A DNA stretch of 64,000 bases, taken from positions 1 to 64,000 of the forward strand of contig JBKXSZ010000005.1 in NCBI GenBank assembly GCA_047017005.1, written 5' to 3'. Both the position numbers and the translations under genes were made by a program. This stretch comes from JBKXSZ01 sp047017005. GTDB lineage: Bacteria > Bacillota > Clostridia > TANB77 > CAG-508. Within the stretch, counting starts at the first letter, position 1; the number at the start of each line of letters is the position of its first letter. The notes beneath the pieces were generated by a model that was given only the letters and a program-made list of their open reading frames with translations, had not been told where the DNA came from and did not search any database. Positions 43,783 through 52,591 of the stretch are shown here, piece after piece.

Positions 43783-44928
43783 ATGGAAGAAACAGCAATG
43801 GATAAATTTATGATTACCTTGATAGTTTCTAAAGAGAGTGGCAATATACTAACTCGGTGGAGAAAATCTGAGCTCTATAGCATTAAAAGAAAAGAAACAG
43901 ATGGTACTTACCAGCTACAGTTTTTAATCGAATATGAGAACTGTAAGGAACAAGCCTTACGAGAAATCTATAAAAAAGCTTGTGAAAAATTTAAGGAATT
44001 TGAAATCCTAGATTCCAAGTTTGATTCGAAGAAACCTACAAAAGAATTCTATACAGAACAATTTGCGAATTACTTAAATGGTGAACTGGAATATAAAAAT
44101 ATTCCAGAAGGTATGAAATTTGTGAAAAGAGACAAAATTGTTCACTGTGTCGTAAATAAAAATACAGATACCAAACAATTTTGTAAAGCAATGGAAAAAC
44201 ACAGTATCATGAAAGTAAAGGTAGAAATACCACGGTATGAAGCAGAGCTTATAACAAACAATCCGCATATTAAAAATGGAATACAGCAAAAGATTCGGAT
44301 AGATGGAAATACTAGAAAGATAACGCTTCAAATGAAAGAAAAATCAGAAGGAGTATGGATGGATTTACAAGAGAGATATCTGCTATTTTTGCAGTATGTT
44401 GCGGTGGTGAAAATCATAGATTTTAAATTTAACGAAGAAGAGGAATACGTTGAATTTCGCTTCAAAGAGCTTCCTACATTTTTACGGATAAAGTATGATG
44501 ATTCTTTAAGTAGAAACAATTGTTATCATGTTATAAGAGAAACTCGAAGTACAACAGAATTTTTTATTCCTATTGGATGTAAAATAGAAAAAGATAAGAA
44601 TGGTGAAATCCACTTTTGGATAAATAAGTCAAAAGAGAATAATACTTTTATTACTCTATTGCAGGAAGAGGAGACAAAGCCCAAAGTAACAAAGAAGGAA
44701 AAAGTTTCTTCTTCTAAAATTAATATAAAAGTAAGAAAAGAATTAATAGAGTGGATAAAAGTATTAAATCAATTTACATTGAATGATTTAGTTCAGGTAT
44801 GTGGTAATAAAGTAACAAAAACGCAAATTACTCAGATGTTATCGGAATTAATCGATATTGATTATATCAAATATCGATGGGTCAAGACAAAGACTGGAGA
44901 GGAGAAAAAGTACCAGTATAAAGGTTAA
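43783..44928 (+). CDS. Unrecognised CGG-rich regulator-like protein
   Basis: A 381-residue protein of unknown family. Long strand-helix parts fill residues 1-290; a basic linker ('KPKVTKKEKVSSSKINIKV') and a winged-helix-like end follow ('LNQFTLNDLVQVCGNKVTKTQITQMLSELIDIDYIKYRWV'). Start choice is weak: ATG 43783 lies 12 bases after AAAGGA; ATG 43798 is an alternative. It has four in-frame CGG codons (43855, 44233, 44296, 44485), about 4 of 15 Arg, while other genes here have none. A +1 shift at the first would end after about 23 codons. Its promoter matches that of 40396. Confidence 0.6.
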   Translation: MEETAMDKFMITLIVSKESGNILTRWRKSELYSIKRKETDGTYQLQFLIEYENCKEQALREIYKKACEKFKEFEILDSKFDSKKPTKEFYTEQFANYLNGELEYKNIPEGMKFVKRDKIVHCVVNKNTDTKQFCKAMEKHSIMKVKVEIPRYEAELITNNPHIKNGIQQKIRIDGNTRKITLQMKEKSEGVWMDLQERYLLFLQYVAVVKIIDFKFNEEEEYVEFRFKELPTFLRIKYDDSLSRNNCYHVIRETRSTTEFFIPIGCKIEKDKNGEIHFWINKSKENNTFITLLQEEETKPKVTKKEKVSSSKINIKVRKELIEWIKVLNQFTLNDLVQVCGNKVTKTQITQMLSELIDIDYIKYRWVKTKTGEEKKYQYKG

Positions 44929-44960
44929 GCATTAACAGCTTAAAATGTAAATTAGTCCCA

Positions 44961-44995
44961 AAAAAAGACTGGCTATTATAGCAGTCTCTTTTTTC
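44961..44995. terminator. Terminator after the 43783 gene
   Basis: AAAGACTG and CAGTCTC pair around GCTATTATAG, followed by T6. Confidence 0.65.
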
Positions 44996-45052
44996 TATCT
45001 ATAGAATATGGATTTAATTCTATAGCTTAACTTTTAAATCAAGCTAATACAA

Positions 45053-46339
45053 TTAATTTTTTGGTACAATCTTTTCTAAACCACCCATATATGGCCTTAA
45101 TACTTTTGGAATATTGACACTACCATCTTCTTGATAGTTATTTTCTAATAGAGCGATTAACATACGAGGAGGCGCAACTACTGTATTATTTAATGTATGT
45201 GCAAAATAATTACCATTTTCACCTTTTATACGAATACCAAGTCTTCTTGCTTGAGCATCTGTTAAATTAGAGCAACTTCCTACTTCAAAATATTTTTGCT
45301 GTCTTGGACTCCATGCTTCTACATCAACACTTTTCGTTTTTAAATCAGCTAAATCACCGCTACAGCATTCCAAGGTACGAACAGGAACTTCCATAGAACG
45401 GAATAATTCCACAGTGTATGACCACATTTTATCATACCAATCTTTACTATCTTCTGGTTCACAAACTACAATCATTTCTTGTTTCTCAAATTGATGAATA
45501 CGATAAACACCACGTTCTTCAATACCATGTGCTCCTTTTTCCTTCCTAAAACAAGGAGAATAAGATGTCATGGTATAAGGAAGGTCTTGCTTAGAAAGAA
45601 TTTGGTCTTTAAACTTACCAATCATAGAATGTTCACTAGTACCAATTAAATATAAATCTTCTCCCTCAATTTTGTACATCATAGCATCCATTTCTTCAAA
45701 ACTCATAACACCGGTAACAACATCTGCTCGAATCATATAAGGAGGAATACAGTAAGTAAATCCCTTTTCAATCATAAAATCTCTAGCATAGGAAAGGACA
45801 GCAGAGTGTAATCGAGCGACATCTCCCATCAAATAGTAGAAGCCATTTCCAGCTACTCTTCTTGCAGCATCTAAATCAAGTCCACCTAATTTTTCCATAA
45901 TCTTTCCATGATATGGAATTTCATAAGATGGTACAATAGGTTCCCCGTATTTTTGTAATTCTACATTTTTGCTATCATCTTCACCAATAGGTACAGTAGG
46001 GTCAATGATATTAGGAATACGCATCATACGAGTCCTGATTTCTTCACTATAAGTTGCTTCTAAAGCTTCATTTTTTTCTAACGTTTCGTTAATCGCATGT
46101 ACTTCTTGCTTTATCTTTTCAGCTTCTTCTTTTTGGCCTTTTTGCATTAACATTCCAATTTGAGAACTTAGAGATTTACGTTTTGCACGAAGTTCATCTC
46201 CTTTTAATTTAGCTTCTCTATTTTTTTTATCTAATTCAATTACTTCGTCTACTAAAGGAAGTTTATTATCCTGAAATTTCTTTTTTATATTTTCCTTTAC
46301 TAATTCTGGATTTTCTCTTACAAATTTAATATCTAACAA
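45053..46339 (-). CDS. serS: Seryl-tRNA synthetase with TTG start
   Basis: A 428-residue class II synthetase: N-terminal coiled-coil arm (30-105), motif 2 'PCFRKEKGAHGIEERGVYRIHQFEKQEM' and motif 3 'LNNTVVAPPRMLIALLENNYQ'. The conserved family start MLDIKFVRENPE points to the TTG at 46339, correctly spaced after AAAGGATG; the ATG at 46348 overlaps the ribosome binding site. It is the second gene of a T-box-controlled operon, after DUF1653. Confidence 0.95.
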   Translation of the reverse strand: MLDIKFVRENPELVKENIKKKFQDNKLPLVDEVIELDKKNREAKLKGDELRAKRKSLSSQIGMLMQKGQKEEAEKIKQEVHAINETLEKNEALEATYSEEIRTRMMRIPNIIDPTVPIGEDDSKNVELQKYGEPIVPSYEIPYHGKIMEKLGGLDLDAARRVAGNGFYYLMGDVARLHSAVLSYARDFMIEKGFTYCIPPYMIRADVVTGVMSFEEMDAMMYKIEGEDLYLIGTSEHSMIGKFKDQILSKQDLPYTMTSYSPCFRKEKGAHGIEERGVYRIHQFEKQEMIVVCEPEDSKDWYDKMWSYTVELFRSMEVPVRTLECCSGDLADLKTKSVDVEAWSPRQQKYFEVGSCSNLTDAQARRLGIRIKGENGNYFAHTLNNTVVAPPRMLIALLENNYQEDGSVNIPKVLRPYMGGLEKIVPKN

Positions 46340-46356
46340 TAGTATCATCCTTTCTT

Positions 46357-46617
46357 TTATTTTGTATAATCTTTAGACAAATCCTCTACTAATTCAAAGC
46401 GATAAGTTTGCCCTGTTATATTATCTTTTCTATCCTTATCAATTGCCTCTAAAAACATGGATTCAGGTCTTACCCAAATTTGACTGTCTGTTCTATCATA
46501 TAGGGATTTATACACAACATAAATTTCTTTTGTCTCGGAATGTTTGGCAACATTTTCTACAAAATAGTAATTTCCTTTAAAATGACGATATACTTTTCCG
46601 ATTTTGACATGCTCCAT
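46357..46617 (-). CDS. DUF1653 family protein
   Basis: An 86-residue protein with the DUF1653 core 'GKVYRHFKGNYYFVENVAKHSETKEIYVVYKSLY' and 'QIWVRPESMFLE'. Function is unknown; family members are often near tRNA or repair genes. It is the first gene after the serine T-box, with serS 17 bases downstream, so its synthesis should rise when seryl-tRNA is short. Confidence 0.88.
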   Translation of the reverse strand: MEHVKIGKVYRHFKGNYYFVENVAKHSETKEIYVVYKSLYDRTDSQIWVRPESMFLEAIDKDRKDNITGQTYRFELVEDLSKDYTK

Positions 46618-46653
46618 TTTATCAACCTCTTTCTAGAAATAGGAAAAGCAACA

Positions 46654-46930
46654 TAAAAAAAGCCCTTATGAAAAATATCATAAGGACGAATGTAATCCGC
46701 GGTGCCACCTTATCTGATAGAAAAAATCTATCCACTCTTAGGAAACAAATAGCGATAACCTGCTACGAACCGGTTTAGTTTTCACTAAAAAGCTTTGTAA
46801 GGAGATTCCTAAAATTTTCTTTATTTACTCACACCAACCGTAAACTCTCTTGAAAAGAAAAGAGAAGTACTAGTCTTACATCAAACGCTTACCTTTTATG
46901 ATTTCTTTACCTATTTTTTATATTTTAACC
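46654..46930 (-). ncRNA. T-box leader (serine) of DUF1653-serS
   Basis: On the minus strand the diagnostic T-box sequence GGTGGCACCGCGG lies at 46697-46709, with the competing terminator (TTATGATATTTTTCATAAGG-type stem and T7) at 46654-46686. Stem I carries AGTA and GGTTGGTGTGAGT motifs at about 46828-46868. The likely specifier is TCT, complement of 46803-46805, in the GAATCTCC context, a Ser codon that fits the downstream serS. Confidence 0.93.
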
Positions 46931-46959
46931 ATTTTAACATGAAACATACTATTTTTCAA
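46931..46959 (-). promoter_or_regulatory. Promoter of the T-box serS operon
   Basis: On the minus strand TTGAAA (46954-46959) and TAAAAT (46931-46936), spacer 17. The gap 46960-47191 shows nothing else I can support. Confidence 0.7.
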
Positions 46960-47191
46960 GTAGAGAAAATTAAAATATGTTTACTATCCATTTTTAATGG
47001 AAGCATAAAAATATATGAAAACAAAAGATAAAAAAAGTAGTTAGGAAAATTACGAAAATAGCATTGGTTATAACGATTATAGTTTATTGAACAATATACA
47101 ATTGGTATTATTTTAGAATTGGAGGGCATTAAAATAACAGAAAATAGCATAAGAGAAGCAAAAAAGGAAATACTTTCTAATAGGTGATGAT

Positions 47192-48040
47192 ATGAAATTA
47201 ATATGGGAAATGATTCAATTTTTAGTATATTCTCTACTCGTTGTAGGAATTGCAAAATATATATTGGTCCCAATTTTAAGAAAACTAGGAGAAAGCTTGA
47301 ATTTAAAACCAAAAACCATTGGTTTTATAGCAGGAATTGCAACATCTGTGCCAGAGCTGTTAACGGTTTCCTTTTCGGCCTTTTCGGGGCTAATTGAAGC
47401 GAGTAGCTATAATATTTTAAGTTCTAACATTATCAATACGATTCAATATACAGCAAGTATTGCCTTAAATAAAAATGGAAAAAAGGTAAGACATCCAGCT
47501 ATTATAGTAGCACTTGTTTTTGTGGTAATTACTATTATAATTCCACTGCTTCTTTTACTTTGGAAAATAGATATGAAGTTTTACTTAGTACCTATTTTTC
47601 TTATTTCGTTTGTTATTATATATTTTATCGATAGAAGAGTATATTTATTCTATTTTAAGAATTTAAAAACAGAGGAAGAAAAAGAAATTGAAGAAGAAGA
47701 AAAGAAAATGAGAGGAAAGGAAAAAATAACAATCTTGTATGCTATTTTTCTTTTACTTTCTAGTATTGCTCTTTTTGTAGTTGGGAATTTGTTAGGAGGT
47801 ACATTAGAAAATTTATGCTACTATTTCCATATACCAGAAGTAATCATTGGAATTTTATTAGGCTTTGTTACAAGTTTACCAGAATTAATTACTTTCTTAG
47901 AGTCACAAAAACACTATAAAAAGGAGATAGATCAAATTGCTGGTGTAGTGGAAGCAACTAATAATTTATTAACTTCCAATTTATTAAATTTATTTATTAT
48001 TCAAGCTAGTGGAATTACAATATATACGTTACTACATTAA
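47192..48040 (+). CDS. Ca2+/cation antiporter family membrane protein
   Basis: A 282-residue protein with about nine membrane helices. Two inverted alpha repeats carry the exchanger motif: 'GIATSVPELLTVSFSAFSGLIEASSYNILSSNIINT' and 'GFVTSLPELITFLESQKHYKKEIDQIAGVVEATNNLLTSNLLN'. The acidic loop 'EEEKEIEEEEKK' lies between the halves. It is likely a sodium- or proton-coupled calcium exchanger; ion choice cannot be read. The start at 47192 follows AGGTGATGAT. Confidence 0.88.
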   Translation: MKLIWEMIQFLVYSLLVVGIAKYILVPILRKLGESLNLKPKTIGFIAGIATSVPELLTVSFSAFSGLIEASSYNILSSNIINTIQYTASIALNKNGKKVRHPAIIVALVFVVITIIIPLLLLLWKIDMKFYLVPIFLISFVIIYFIDRRVYLFYFKNLKTEEEKEIEEEEKKMRGKEKITILYAIFLLLSSIALFVVGNLLGGTLENLCYYFHIPEVIIGILLGFVTSLPELITFLESQKHYKKEIDQIAGVVEATNNLLTSNLLNLFIIQASGITIYTLLH

Positions 48041-48132
48041 AATAGACAAATACAAAATATTCAAGAATAGGAATAAATAGGAAATAATATGCATATACTA
48101 ATAACAGGAATCATAAGAAAAGGAGAAGAGAT

Positions 48133-48420
48133 ATGAGACAAGAATATTACATAAAAGAGACTGTTATTAGAGAAAAAGAAGAAAATGAAAAAGATGAGGA
48201 ATTAATGGAAAGCGTAATAAAAACAAAATTAGAGTTAGAAAATGCAACTAAAAACTTTGAATATGCAGAAGGAGATTTAATTGACTATTATTCTTATCAA
48301 ATAAAAGCAAACCAAGCTAAATTAGATTATTTATTAAAAAAAGTAAAAAAGCGTGGTTTAGTGTTAGATATGATAAATGAAATTAGTCTTCGTTTAGATA
48401 GAGAAGATGAAGTAGGATAA
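48133..48420 (+). CDS. DUF2508 (YaaL-like) protein
   Basis: A 95-residue helical protein with 'ESVIKTKLELENATKNFEYAEGDLIDYYSYQIKANQAKLDYLLKKVKKRGL', the DUF2508 pattern. It lies directly upstream of bofA, as yaaL does in Bacillus (recR-yaaL-bofA), which supports both calls. Function unknown. AAAAGGAGAAGAG precedes the ATG. Confidence 0.88.
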   Translation: MRQEYYIKETVIREKEENEKDEELMESVIKTKLELENATKNFEYAEGDLIDYYSYQIKANQAKLDYLLKKVKKRGLVLDMINEISLRLDREDEVG

Positions 48421-48483
48421 AAATAGTCATATTTGTACTAGCTCTCACATACGATAGTGGTAAAGGAAAAAGGGTGATGACAA

Positions 48484-48748
48484 ATGGATTTTAATACCAT
48501 TATTGCATATTTAGCTGGAATTAGTATTATTTTTATCTTAGGAAAAATTTTTATTTTACCACTAAAAAATATAGGAAAATTAATTTTAAACTCTATTTTA
48601 CGGAGGAGTTTGTATCTATGTTATTAATCTAATAGGAGGAATGTTTGGGTTCCATATTGGATTAAATATTGTAACTTCTCTTGTAATTGGTATTCTGGGT
48701 GTGCCAGGAGCTGCGTTGTTAGTGATTTTAAAATTAATTATGGGGTAA
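48484..48748 (+). CDS. bofA: Pro-sigma-K processing inhibitor BofA, split by a +1 shift at CGG
   Basis: With one +1 shift the product has 87 residues, the same as Bacillus BofA. BofA sits in the mother-cell membrane around the forespore and holds the SpoIVFB protease inactive until engulfment. The zero frame ends after 'NSILRRSLYLCY', too short. Skipping the C of CGG (48601-48603) gives 'NSILGGVCIYVINLIGGMFGFHIGLNIVTSLVIGILGVPGAALLV', the conserved second half, with the family Gly at the shift point. AAAAGGGTGATGACAA precedes the ATG. Two membrane helices are predicted. It follows yaaL. Confidence 0.9.
48601..48603 (+). other. CGG +1 frameshift site in bofA
   Basis: The zero frame reads TTA-CGG-AGG. 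Skipping C gives TTA-GGA-GGA (Leu-Gly-Gly), matching the conserved Gly pair of BofA. Confidence 0.78.
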
Positions 48749-48772
48749 AGGACGAGAAATCGTTCTTTTTTG
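48748..48772 (+). terminator. Terminator after bofA
   Basis: GGACGA and TCGTTC pair around GAAA, followed by T6. Confidence 0.7.
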
Positions 48773-48895
48773 TTGTATTAGAAGAGAAATATAAAAAAGG
48801 AGTATAGAAGTAGGAAAAACAGAAAAACTAAAATAAGATAACAAAATAGAAGAAAAATAAAAAGAAAGAAAGAAGAAAGGAAAAAAGAAATTAAA

Positions 48896-49918
48896 ATGTT
48901 TAAGCCAGATAGAATTTTATTTGAACAAGATGCATTAACCTATCCAAAAGGGGAAAAGCTTTATCAAGAGTTTAAAGAAAAAGGAGAAAAAATAGAGATA
49001 TTAAATACTGCAAATCGAGTGACATCCATCCCAGGAGAGAATAAAAGAGAAAAATATGAAAATGCAAAAAAAACATTAGTAGTAGGGGTTCGTAAGACAT
49101 TAAAATTTGAAAATTGTAAGCCATCAGCACATTATCAATTACCGTTAGTAACAGGATGTATGGGGATGTGTGAGTATTGTTATCTAAATACCAATTTAGC
49201 TACGAGGTCATATATTCGTGTGTATGTTAATACAGATGAAATTTTAGAAAAAGCAAAAGAATATATAGAAGAAAGAAGTCCAGAGATTACCATATTTGAA
49301 GGCGCGGCTACTTCAGACCCTACACCAGTAGAGGAGTACACACATAATTTAGCAGATACCATTACTTTTTTGGGAGAAGAAGAAAAAGGGAGATTCCGCT
49401 TTGTAACCAAATATCCCTATATTGATAGTTTACTATCTTTGAATCATAATGGACATACTGAAATACGTTTTAGTTTAAATACCCAGTATATTATTAAAGA
49501 ATATGAGCATAAAACAGCTAGTATGCAGAAAAGAATAGAAGCAATAGGAAAAGTGAAAAAGGCAGGTTATCCTGTTGGGGTCATTTTAGCGCCAGTGTTT
49601 TTCTATGAGAATTGGAAGGAGGAATATCTAGAGCTATTAAAGACATTAAAGGGGGAGCTAGAAAAGAAAAATTTAGGAACGGATATTTCTTTTGAGATTA
49701 TTACACATCGCTATACGCTAAATGCAAAAAATAAAATTCAAGAATTCTATCCAGAAACTACTTTACCAATGAAAGAAGAAGAAAGAAGATTTCAATATGG
49801 ACAATTTGGCTATGGAAAATATCTATATCCAAAAGAAAAGATAGAAGAAGCAAAACAGTTTTTTCAAAAAGAAATAGAAACATTGTTTACAGATGCTAAA
49901 ATTTTGTATATGATATAA
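48896..49918 (+). CDS. splB: Spore photoproduct lyase
   Basis: A 340-residue radical SAM protein. The cluster motif is C88-x3-C92-x2-C95 in 'TGCMGMCEYCYLN', with the 'FEGAATSDPTPVEEYTH' and 'RFSLNTQYIIKEYEHKTAS' segments of the SPL family. It reverses the spore-specific thymine dimer using S-adenosylmethionine, acting in germinating spores. The ribosome binding site is weak and distant (AAGGAA). It is monocistronic. Confidence 0.93.
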   Translation: MFKPDRILFEQDALTYPKGEKLYQEFKEKGEKIEILNTANRVTSIPGENKREKYENAKKTLVVGVRKTLKFENCKPSAHYQLPLVTGCMGMCEYCYLNTNLATRSYIRVYVNTDEILEKAKEYIEERSPEITIFEGAATSDPTPVEEYTHNLADTITFLGEEEKGRFRFVTKYPYIDSLLSLNHNGHTEIRFSLNTQYIIKEYEHKTASMQKRIEAIGKVKKAGYPVGVILAPVFFYENWKEEYLELLKTLKGELEKKNLGTDISFEIITHRYTLNAKNKIQEFYPETTLPMKEEERRFQYGQFGYGKYLYPKEKIEEAKQFFQKEIETLFTDAKILYMI

Positions 49919-49988
49919 GAAGAAATAAAACGTAAAAATGAGAATAAAAAGGGAAAAAATAAATAAGTACTAATATGGGAGGTAAAAA

Positions 49989-50510
49989 ATGGATCAAAAG
50001 GCATTATTTCCATTTTCATATGGAGTATATATTATTGCAGCACAAGAGGAGAATAACTTTTCTGGTTGTATCATAAACACAGCAACACAAATTACAGCAG
50101 AGGAGTACCCAAAACTAATTGTGGCAATAAATAAAGAAAACTATACACACCAACTAATACACAAAGCAAAAAAAGCGAATATATCGGTGTTATCACAAAA
50201 TGCACCATTTGAGCTAATCGGAAGATTTGGATTTCGAAATGGAAGAGAATATAATAAATTAAAAAATAGTGAATATAAAATAGGAAAGAACCAAATGCCA
50301 ATTATTACAGAACATGCTGTTTCATATATAGAATGTGATGTATTAGAAGAAATTGATTGTAATACCCATACCATTTTTATCTTAGAGATGAAAGAGGGGG
50401 AAAAATTAATTGAAGAACCTGCTATGACTTATGAATATTATCATACGGTATTAAAAGGATTTACTCCTAAAAAGGCTTCTACGTATAACGAAGAGAAAAA
50501 CAAAAAATAG
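49989..50510 (+). CDS. Flavin reductase-like FMN-binding protein
   Basis: A 173-residue protein with the flavin reductase-like split-barrel pattern: 'LFPFSYGVYIIAAQEENNFSGCIINTATQITAEEYPKLIVAINKENYTHQLI' and 'FELIGRFGFRNGREYNK', and 'SYIECDVLEEIDCNTHTIFILEMKEGEK'. These proteins bind FMN and reduce flavins or act as flavoredoxins. Unlike some relatives there is no fused rubredoxin domain. GGGAGG precedes the ATG. Confidence 0.88.
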   Translation: MDQKALFPFSYGVYIIAAQEENNFSGCIINTATQITAEEYPKLIVAINKENYTHQLIHKAKKANISVLSQNAPFELIGRFGFRNGREYNKLKNSEYKIGKNQMPIITEHAVSYIECDVLEEIDCNTHTIFILEMKEGEKLIEEPAMTYEYYHTVLKGFTPKKASTYNEEKNKK

Positions 50511-50521
50511 AAATTAAAACC

Positions 50522-50563
50522 TAAAAATAGAAAGGAAGTATTTAAATTTTCTTTCTATTTTTC
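50522..50563. terminator. Terminator between flavin reductase and the small minus gene
   Basis: AAAAATAGAAAGGAA and TTTTCTTTCTATTTTT pair with small bulges. It overlaps the stop of the convergent small gene, so it serves both strands. Confidence 0.6.
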
Positions 50564-50719
50564 TATCTCTATAGTCATTAAAGTACTATTCAATTCTACT
50601 ACTTTTTTTACTACTACTTTTTTTAATTCTTCTGGAATATCATCTGCATTCCCTTCATAGATAACATCTTCGCCAGCTAATACTTTAATAGAATATCTAC
50701 GAATAGCTCCTAATATCAT
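50555..50719 (-). CDS. Small hypothetical protein
   Basis: A 54-residue protein, 'MILGAIRRYSIKVLAGEDVIYEGN', with a lysine- and valine-rich helix 'EELKKVVVKKVVELNST'. AGGTGAGGTG precedes the ATG at 50719. No family recognised. It is too short for long-ORF tracking and lies convergent to the flavin reductase gene. Confidence 0.6.
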   Translation of the reverse strand: MILGAIRRYSIKVLAGEDVIYEGNADDIPEELKKVVVKKVVELNSTLMTIEIEK

Positions 50720-50793
50720 AGTCTATCACCTCACCTAATAACAAGATACATCAAAAAGAATAGAAAATCAAGATAAAAATACAATTAAAAATA

Positions 50794-50822
50794 TTGACTT
50801 TTTGTAAGAAAAAGATTATACT
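50794..50822 (+). promoter_or_regulatory. Promoter of a candidate small RNA
   Basis: TTGACT at 50794-50799 and TATACT at 50817-50822 with a 17-base spacer, directed to the gap before the spoVB-like gene. Confidence 0.65.
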
Positions 50823-50828
50823 AAAAAT

Positions 50829-50900
50829 AGCCTAATAGCCAAATGGGGGCTAAGTAAGGGAAAGAGAGAAAGTAGGATAAATACTTTCTCTCTTTAGTTT
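50829..50900 (+). ncRNA. Candidate small RNA, convergent to spoVB-like gene
   Basis: About 70 bases after the promoter: hairpin TAGCC/GGCTA near 50836-50852, then a long terminator stem (AAAGAGAGAAAGTA against TACTTTCTCTCTTT) at 50861-50897. No open frame fits. The stem is shared with the 3' end of the minus-strand gene, so part of it is its terminator. Confidence 0.45.
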
Positions 50901-50906
50901 TAATTT

Positions 50907-52433
50907 TTAGTTTTTATTTTTTTTACTATAAAAACCATGTACTTTTTTAATAGGAAATAGCACATTACTAATTAGTAAGAAGAATAAATAGAATATAATA
51001 AAAACACTAATTTGTAAAACTAAAGAACTAATATCAACAATAGGAGAAAAGGGCAATATTTTTATTAACCAGTGGGAAAAAAGAATCGAAAAGATAGGTT
51101 TTATTATCCAATTCTTAAAAGAAATTTTGAAATGAGTAGCTCTCCATAATTGCCAAATACTAATTCCAGAATTTAAAATTTCTGAAATAAAGATGACACA
51201 TAAATATCCATAAATCCCAAAGATAGGTAGTAAAAAATAAATAGAAACAACACTAACAAAGGAATCTAGTAAATTACAGAACATAACACCAAGCTGTTTA
51301 TCAATGCCTTTTAAAATACAATCTACAGCATTATCTAAATACATTAAGATAATTAAAGGACATAGAATTTTTAAGTAAGTTGCAATTTCTAAGTCATGAT
51401 AAATTGCCTCTGCTAAAGGTTCTGCAAAGAAGAGAAAGACTCCAATTATTCCGATAGAGAATAAAAGGGATATTTTAAAAATTTTTGTAATAATGTATTG
51501 AATAGAATTGGTGGCTTTTTTGGCAAAATAGTAAGAAAACTCAGGAATAAGTAAACTGCTAAAAGAGTTAATAACAACTTCAGGAAACATTATCATGGGA
51601 AGAACCATTCCATTTATTTTTCCATAGCTAGCAAGTGCAGTATCACAGGAAAGTCCAGATTTTTCTAATCTTGCGGGAATCATAATTTGCTTTAAAGAAG
51701 AGAGTCCAGAACGTAGATAAGAGGTAATGGAAATTGGAATGGTAATGTGCAATAAACGTTTGGTATATGATTTGTTTTCTACGGGATATACATTTTTTCT
51801 GATATCAATTCGATAAAGTATCCAAACAAAAAGGAAAGACATTATCTCAGATATTGTTTCTCCTAAAACAAGAGCAAGACAAGCATAGAAAATACCAGGA
51901 GGAAAAAGCAGAACTAAGAAATAGCATGTGGATACAATTTTAATAAACTGTTCAAAAACTCGAGTAGCAGCATTTTTGGTCGCCTTTCGAAGTGCTGTGA
52001 AGTATCCATTTAAACTAGCGGACATGGCAATAAAAGGAAGGGAAAAAGCGATAATATATAGAATAGCAGGAGTTAATTTATCATGTAATACTGCTTGTGT
52101 AAGAAAAGGAGAAGCAAGGCAAAGTAGAAGGCAGGCAAAAGAACCTAATAAAAGGCTATAAATTAAACAGTGTCGTATTATTTGTTTACTATTAAAGTTA
52201 GGATTAAGAGCAAGCTCTTCTGCTACCATCTTAGAAGCGGCAAGATTAATACCAGAGGTAGCAAGTGTAATAGTAAACAAATAAATGGCCATTACTAATT
52301 GAAAGGTACCAACTGCTTCTGCACCAACTTTGTTTGAGATATATACATTAAAAGAAACGCCTACTGTTCGCATTAGTAAGGAAGTAAGCGTAATTAAAAT
52401 GCCATTTGCAAAAAATACTTTATATCTTCTCAT
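50907..52433 (-). CDS. SpoVB-like lipid flippase (MOP superfamily)
   Basis: A 508-residue protein with about 14 membrane helices. The N-terminal 'FANGILITLTSLLMRTVGVSFNVYISNKVGAEAVGTFQLVMAIYLF' and 'AASKMVAEELALN' are typical of the stage V sporulation protein B/polysaccharide flippase group. In spore formers such proteins help cortex peptidoglycan synthesis. Spl, bofA and this gene lie close together. Exact orthology to spoVB is not shown. Confidence 0.85.
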   Translation of the reverse strand: MRRYKVFFANGILITLTSLLMRTVGVSFNVYISNKVGAEAVGTFQLVMAIYLFTITLATSGINLAASKMVAEELALNPNFNSKQIIRHCLIYSLLLGSFACLLLCLASPFLTQAVLHDKLTPAILYIIAFSLPFIAMSASLNGYFTALRKATKNAATRVFEQFIKIVSTCYFLVLLFPPGIFYACLALVLGETISEIMSFLFVWILYRIDIRKNVYPVENKSYTKRLLHITIPISITSYLRSGLSSLKQIMIPARLEKSGLSCDTALASYGKINGMVLPMIMFPEVVINSFSSLLIPEFSYYFAKKATNSIQYIITKIFKISLLFSIGIIGVFLFFAEPLAEAIYHDLEIATYLKILCPLIILMYLDNAVDCILKGIDKQLGVMFCNLLDSFVSVVSIYFLLPIFGIYGYLCVIFISEILNSGISIWQLWRATHFKISFKNWIIKPIFSILFSHWLIKILPFSPIVDISSLVLQISVFIIFYLFFLLISNVLFPIKKVHGFYSKKNKN

Positions 52434-52523
52434 TGTTTAACTCCTATCTTCCATTTTATGAGGAAGATAAAAAAATATGAGAAGATATAAAGTTAGCAAA
52501 AAATATATGAAAATCCAAAGAAG

Positions 52524-52563
52524 TTGACATAAACTGAAGATATGATATAATTATCATATCTTC
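52524..52563 (+). promoter_or_regulatory. Promoter and 12-bp palindrome of the small gene at 52592
   Basis: TTGACA at 52524-52529 and TATAAT at 52546-52551 (spacer 16). A perfect 12-bp inverted repeat, GAAGATATGATA at 52536-52547 and TATCATATCTTC at 52552-52563, covers the minus-10 box, suggesting an operator or 5' hairpin. Confidence 0.6.
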
Positions 52564-52591
52564 AGTAGAAAATGGAAAGGAGAAGATTGAA

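Noticed and set aside
43772..43813. Leader peptide ORF of 13 codons overlapping the start of the 43783 gene
   Set aside because: Only one base separates AAAGGA from its ATG, so initiation there is unlikely; noted as a possibility only.
46960..47191. Small plus-strand ORF before the antiporter gene
   Set aside because: No normal start codon after its ribosome-binding-like GGAGGG and no recognisable protein.
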